A DNA stretch of 64,000 nt from contig CM077644.1 of NCBI GenBank assembly GCA_039707465.1, forward strand, positions 94,903,375 through 94,967,374. Reading direction: 5' to 3'. The translations under genes and the position numbers were made by a program. The notes under the pieces are model-generated. The model saw only the letters and a list, made by a program, of their open reading frames with translations. It made no database searches and was not told where the DNA came from. Shown piece by piece: positions 58,600 through 64,000 of this stretch; the first letter of the stretch is position 1; the number at the start of each line of letters is the position of its first letter. The stretch is from Rhabdophis nuchalis. Its lineage: Eukaryota; Chordata; Lepidosauria; Squamata; Natricidae.

Positions 58600-61150
58600 C
58601 AATATACTTCTTTAAAATGATGGTGGTTGTTAATTGTACGTCTTGAAATGTCTTGTTGAAGTTTGGTCTCACAGACAATTTATGGAGGAACATTAGCTAG
58701 TGTTGAATCCAAACATTTTTGTTTGTTTTTCAATGTCAATAAGTAATTTGTGCCTGGTGATCTTTGGAATTTTGTGCCAACTCAGTCAGATGTTTCATTC
58801 TTCTTTAATATTATTTATTCTTCTTTGTCTGGAAGGACTGAATTCCTCTGTTCATTCCAGGCATAAAGTGAATAATCTGTGACTGCCACTTATCCTTCCT
58901 TGGTCAATGTTGTCATTTAATCCTATTGGCTAACTAGTATGACCCCTGCTGTTGGATCAATATAACCACAGTGCCAGACATGAAGGTACTCTAACCATTT
59001 TTCTGAACAGGCTTTCTTGTCATCAGGGTTTAGTAACTGCCGGGGAAAAAAACCCCAATCACAAATTCAGTGCTGTTCCATATTCCTTACTCTTTTATTT
59101 ATGGTTTTCATCATGATGTTTATACTTTTACTACCATGTTGATTTTCATCCTGATTAGTCAATATTTAGCTACACTGCTGTTATGATTACTACATCATCA
59201 CAAGAAAAATATTACTATGTTTACCACCAACTGCCTAGTTTGTATTTTACTTTTCCTCTCAGAAAAGCCCAGACTGGTTTATAGAAGAGGATGAAGAAGA
59301 AAACTAACAATGCTCAAAAAAATCAAGAAACACATTTAAGTACGGTACAAAGTTCATTTGAAATAGTACTCAATCACCCTCAAGCTAAGTCCATGGCAGT
59401 CATGACGCTTTTGGGGGAAGGCTGTGGAAATATTTTGCCATTAATTTCTCAGAGAATGTATTTTCCTTCAAAGTCTAGCCTCTTCAAAGTCTAGGTTTGA
59501 CACTCCATGGAAATCCCCTATGCAAGGCGACCAAAGCTTAGTTCCAGAAAGGTTGGCCATGGATAGCCACCTGCCAAGGTCTTCGAAGCAGAAAACCTAA
59601 ATAAAAAACAGGTTCAGTTAAAGGTTATTAATGTGGTCCTAGAGCCATTTTTAATCCTATAAATTCCCAATTGAGCAAGCATTTCTTCAACAAGAAGAAT
59701 AGTTTAGGGGCCATCATTTGGGAGAGAAAGTTCTTATTGGCTGATGACACCAAGCATTCCCTACTCTTGGCCTCTATACTGAGAGCCAAATCTACCACGA
59801 ATGCCTTAGGAGCCCAGTTAATCTTCATGTAGAAAGTGTATTGTATTGGAGAAACAATCACTTAAGTAGGTGGGCCATAAATCATGTGGGGTTTTGAAGG
59901 CTCATAGCAATACTTTAAATTCATAGTTCATAGATAACTGATGTGACACTCTCAGGACTGGTATTTTTTAGCCAGTGTGCTAATAATTGAGAAGCTGGTT
60001 CCACATTAATACAGTAGCAATTATCAGATCAATTTGAAGGTAGATCCATACACCTTATGCATATCGGATCAAATAAAGTTTTAAAAAGGGAGGTGAGTAG
60101 TAAACAGCTTTGGGAAGAATAACAAGAGAAGTAAAAGTACAGCTTCAAAACAAGTTGAATTTTCAGGGTGGTCTCTTGGTCTCTTTTATAATTTTTTTAA
60201 AATAATGTGTTCAGTTCTATCAAATATATAGCTTCCAGTGACAGCATCAAATTAGATGGTAGTGAGCACAAATATAATAAAAGAAAATTTTGAAATAATA
60301 GTTGCTCCTCATGATATGCTAGTCAAATAAATATATTTGAAAATTAACTGTGAATCTAACCAAGTGTCCTAATGTGTATGTTATTTTAATAGCTTATCTT
60401 GAAACCATTGGAAATTATCAAGATAAGTAAATACATTAATATAGGTAGAGGAGACCTCACCAAAACCTCACTTTTGTACAATTTTCTCTTTCAGACCACA
60501 AAATAGAAAATAAGCCATTCATAGACCAGAGGGAAGAAAATCAAATAAGTGAACCAAGACACTGTGAAAAGGCTGAGGAGAGGAGACCATCATATTTGAA
60601 AGTTTGATTCAGGTGAGATATTCTTTTTATAACAAGTTTACTTTAGTTGCTCTCGAGTTTCAAATAGCGTAGCCATTTCCTTAGGCTCTATGGACATCTG
60701 AAATCAATCTGACAAGTGGCTTTGAAATTTTCCTTTTTCAGTGACAAACTATCATGTCTCCAGGCAATCTAACACAATTTAGGAATGTGTTTAAACCATC
60801 AATGAAATCTAACTATAAATGTACATGGCGTTTATGTTTTGATGAATCTTGTTGCTGTTCTTTGTAAGTGGAATAAAGAGAACATTTGGGAATCGGTGTG
60901 GGGAAAACGGTTTTGTTGCTTAAGTGACAATCTAAGGCCCCGTTCACTTGAGATTATTGCCATCCAGAACATCGTGGGGCATTGAAAATAGAGATAATAA
61001 AATGTCATGTTTACTACAGACAAAACAGTGAAAAGCCATTTTATTTCCTGTGGAGCTGTAGTCAAAGAAATCACCCATTGGTGCAAACTTCTGCTTCATC
61101 TCACATCTTGGATCTTGAGATTTTCCTCTACGATCAAGTAGCAAGGCATT
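58600..61150. other. intergenic, nothing recognised
   Basis: AT-rich sequence. I find no exon, RNA gene or transposon end that I can support. Confidence 0.35.
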
Positions 61151-61164
61151 GTCACCACCTCCTT

Positions 61165-61850
61165 CATATTTTGTTCATACAATCACTGGAAGGGACCTTG
61201 GAGGTCTTCTAGTCCAATTCGGACAAATGGTTATCCAATTTTTTTTCTTGAAAACCTTCAGCAATGGAGCACCCACAACTCTGGGATGCAAGCTGTTCCA
61301 TTGATTAATCGTTCTCCCTGTCAGAAAATTCATCTTTATTTTCAGGTAGAATCTCCCTCTGATGAGCTTCTACCCATTGTTTCTTAACCTGTCCTCAGAT
61401 GCTATAGAGAATAAATTGGTGCCCTCTTCCCTGTGACAGCCCTTCTGGTAGTGGGAAACTGCTATATTATCTCCCCTGAGCTTTCCCTTTATCAGGCTAA
61501 ACATACCTAGTTCCCTTAGCTGTTCATCACGTGATAAGACCTCCAGACCCCTTATCATCTCCTCTCTGCACTGTTTCTAGGCCTCAGCATCTTTTTTGTA
61601 TCATAGTGACCAGAACTGGTTGCAGTATTCCAAATTTAGCTTCACTAGTGCAGTATAAAGCAAAACTATTATTTCTGGTGACCTTGATGCTATCCCTCTG
61701 TTGATGCAGCTTAGAACTGTGTTGGATTTTTTGGCAGCTGCAGCACAGTGCTGGCTCACACCTAAGCGGTGATCTACTAGGACACCAAGATCCCTCTCAC
61801 AGTTACTACTATTGGGCCCGGTACCTCCTATTCTATACTTGTGCATCTGT
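61165..61850 (-). mobile_element. CR1 LINE 3' fragment, decayed
   Basis: Minus-strand pieces SQHCAAAAKKSNTVLSCINRG, TALVKLNLEYCNQFW and MIRGLEVLSRDEQLRELGM are the CR1 RT C-terminus in more than one frame. The 3' end (GGAGGTCTTCTAGTCCAATT) is at 61200. It is older than the copy at 5860. Confidence 0.8.
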
Positions 61851-62027
61851 TGTTGTTGTTTTTGTCTAAGAAAAACACTATACAAGCCATCGAGAATATA
61901 ACTATATACATTCAAGAGGAACAGGAAGTGCCTCACAGGAGCAGATAGAGGTAAATACTAGAGAGGCAGGAAATGCATCACTGAACAATGGAGAAGAATG
62001 CTAGAGAGGAATAAAGGCTAACAACAC

Positions 62028-62261
62028 CTGTAACGCATGCACGGGGAGGGGGAGTGCGGGGAGGGGGGGTCCCAGGAAGCTTCAGGGAGACCTGCTAGGC
62101 CCAAAACCAGGTATGGGAGGGGGGGTTGCATGTGCAAGCGTAGGGGGTGGGGGGAGCAAACGGGGTCATGTGCACATTGTATTATGGGTGTGGCACGCAC
62201 TTGCACGCTGTTGTGCATGTGTGCTTTTAGCATGCGAGGACAAAGAGGTTAGCCATCACTG
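62028..62261. mobile_element. hAT-like fragment
   Basis: The right end AGGTTAGCCATCACTG is the inverse of the terminus at 18793. G-rich interior. Left end uncertain. Confidence 0.45.
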
Positions 62262-62379
62262 TCCCATGCCTTTCGTATTGTTTATAAAAAATAAATAGTG
62301 AGGGGAGAATGTGAAAGAGACTATGTTGTCAAATCACTGCCATTTTTAGTAGTCCTCCACTGACCAGCTGGAGGAAGCT

Positions 62380-62525
62380 GCTGTGCCTTAGAGGTAGAGC
62401 TCTTGCTCACAAGCAAGAGGTTGTGAGTTCGATCCTAGGTAGAGGCACATGTAAGGTGTCCTACTTGGGCAGACAGTTGACTAGATGACCTGCAAGGTCC
62501 CTTCCAACTCTGTTAATCTGTTAAA
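62380..62525 (+). repeat. tRNA-derived SINE with CR1-like 3' tail
   Basis: The head has TTAGAGGTAGAGCTCTTGC (A-box region) and TTGTGAGTTCGATCCTAGG, with a perfect GTTCGATCC B box. The tail GACTAGATGACCTGCAAGG, CCCTTCCAACTCTG matches the last ~40 bp of the CR1 copies in this window, ending in TTAATCTGTTA. It is well preserved. Confidence 0.8.
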
Positions 62526-62799
62526 GTACTGGTGACTCAAGGAAAAGAAGGTTCAAAAAGTGCCGTTTTACAATAAAGTAAAAAATGCTATTTATGGTTA
62601 AGAAGGGCAGCCATGTTGGAGGGGCTAGCCTAGTTTCATTCCCCAGGACTAGGGCTGACTGGATGTTTCTGCTTATTGTGACAGCAATACTTTGCATTAT
62701 CATTAGTGGCATTTTACTTGTAATTGTGCTTCCTGGGAGGGTGGTAGTTTTGCCACAAGCACTCAAAAGCTCATTTGGAAGACTCAACTAGAATTATGC

Positions 62800-64000
62800 T
62801 CAGGAAAATTACTTCAGCTCTGAAATATTAGGTCTTTCATCTCTGAATCCTTCAAAGGTTGTATACTGAGTCAATATATTCTGCAAAATTACCATTGCTT
62901 TCCTTTTGAGTTATAGTGTTTTTGGAGCTATTGCTTTTATTGTCTAGACTAATAATATAGTCAGGATTCTTTTCTTTTTTTTAAATCCCACTGGCGTAGG
63001 CTGTATTTTTCCAGTTCCACTGCTGAGTCTATACTGAAGTAGATTTTGTTTAAGACACCAAAACAACTCTAAAAAAAACCCATACCAAATCAAGGGCAGG
63101 GAGAACATCTAAACTTATTGAGTCAGAAATATGGCCATCCTGCCATCTGTCAAGCAGTTTTGGTGGTGTAGAAGGACTGGTTTGGTAAACACTGTTACTC
63201 TTTCTTCCTAGTACACCTCTGGGAATAATATCTGCCTTTAATTTATGGAAAGAAATTGTTGCTCCAAAAATAGGATTAGAAAATGTCTAGTTGCTACCAC
63301 TATCTCTTTGTCATGTTAAAGATGGCCATCTTTGTTTTGGCCAATCCTTGTTGCAACTCTTGAGGAACTTACACAGCCTTTCAAATCATTGATAGCTTCA
63401 TGAGTTCGCTCATAAATATTCTCCATCCATTGAGTACAGACAGTGGGAAGAAAGCCGCTCCAAATTGTAAGCTACTTGAGCCCTTAAAAGCACCGTCCAT
63501 GTGAGTACTTGGTTCAGATAAATTGGAAGGAAATGGAGGCATATTATGAAAGGTCATTCTATTTTCCTGCCCGCCTGTGCATGTTCTCACTCAGTAAAGG
63601 AGACCAAAATGTTATGCATGGCTTGTGTTTTGTTTCATTCCACATTTCCCAAGACTAAAGGAGACATTTCTCTCTTCTAATATGTAGTGAGATGCCCTAA
63701 CAGGCACACATCCAATTATAATAATAAGACCATTCATTTCAATGGGGTTTTGCATTTAAAAGAGAAACACTAACCCTGGGGAGAACCTTTTCTGCACACT
63801 GCCAATATAGGGCTGTTTTCATTTGCACATTGTGGCAGCATTGCATGCTAACAAGCCACAGGTGTACATTCCAGGAGCCAATGAGAAAGGGAAGTCCGGG
63901 ACGAATGCAAATCATTTTCTCTATATAATGCAAATTAATCTCAAGATGTATTTGTAATTTTTTCCCCTTTTGTATTCAACTTCCTAGGTTTTTACCCATG
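62800..64000. other. intergenic, nothing recognised
   Basis: No supportable gene or repeat. Confidence 0.35.

Noticed and set aside
62397..62450. Functional tRNA gene
   Set aside because: The A- and B-box regions are tRNA-like, but there is no complete cloverleaf. A CR1-like tail follows, so it is a SINE.

Overview
This window is nuclear DNA of a vertebrate, most likely a squamate reptile (snake or lizard; I cannot separate these from sequence alone). The support is the repeat fauna: CR1 LINE 3' ends, L2 LINEs with intact or recently broken endonuclease-reverse transcriptase frames, L1 pieces, tRNA-derived SINEs, a SPIN-type hAT MITE, several young hAT families with perfect 8-bp target-site duplications, and Tc1/mariner (Tigger-like) MITEs with TA duplications. 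The window is gene-poor. Apart from transposon proteins I find one plausible host gene, a two-exon, proline/glutamate-rich transmembrane protein at 48417-51018 that I do not recognise.

Layout. 1-23 kb: intergenic sequence with scattered MITEs, CR1 and L2 tails, a solo LTR (2242-2540), a SPIN element (9802-9939), short minisatellites and a GC-rich foldback hAT (20097-20931). 23.2-48.2 kb: one large satellite locus. It begins as diverged monomers of about 62-70 bp (23235-26570) that look like the middle of the tRNA-SINE seen elsewhere in the window. It then becomes a highly homogeneous 249/250-bp array (26571-31287 and 37525-40915, about 32 units). The array was split by a nearly full-length L2 (31288-37524). 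That L2 was in turn split by an ORF1-only L1 (35625-37274). To the right, a CR1 element (about 40916-47090, minus strand) contains a second, decayed L2 (about 42187-45470). More diverged monomers follow (47780-48015).

48.4-51 kb: the candidate two-exon gene, whose intron holds an L2 tail and a mariner MITE. 51-55.6 kb: a five-deep transposon nest, CR1 containing hAT containing palindromic MITE containing L1 containing L2. 55.6-64 kb: mostly unassigned intergenic DNA with a Tigger-like MITE carrying a CpG-rich passenger, one more hAT, a CR1 piece and two tRNA-SINEs.

The genes do not form a pathway. The biology here is the life history of a satellite: a SINE fragment was tandemly repeated, a composite unit of several monomers was amplified and homogenised, and the array was then colonised by LINEs.
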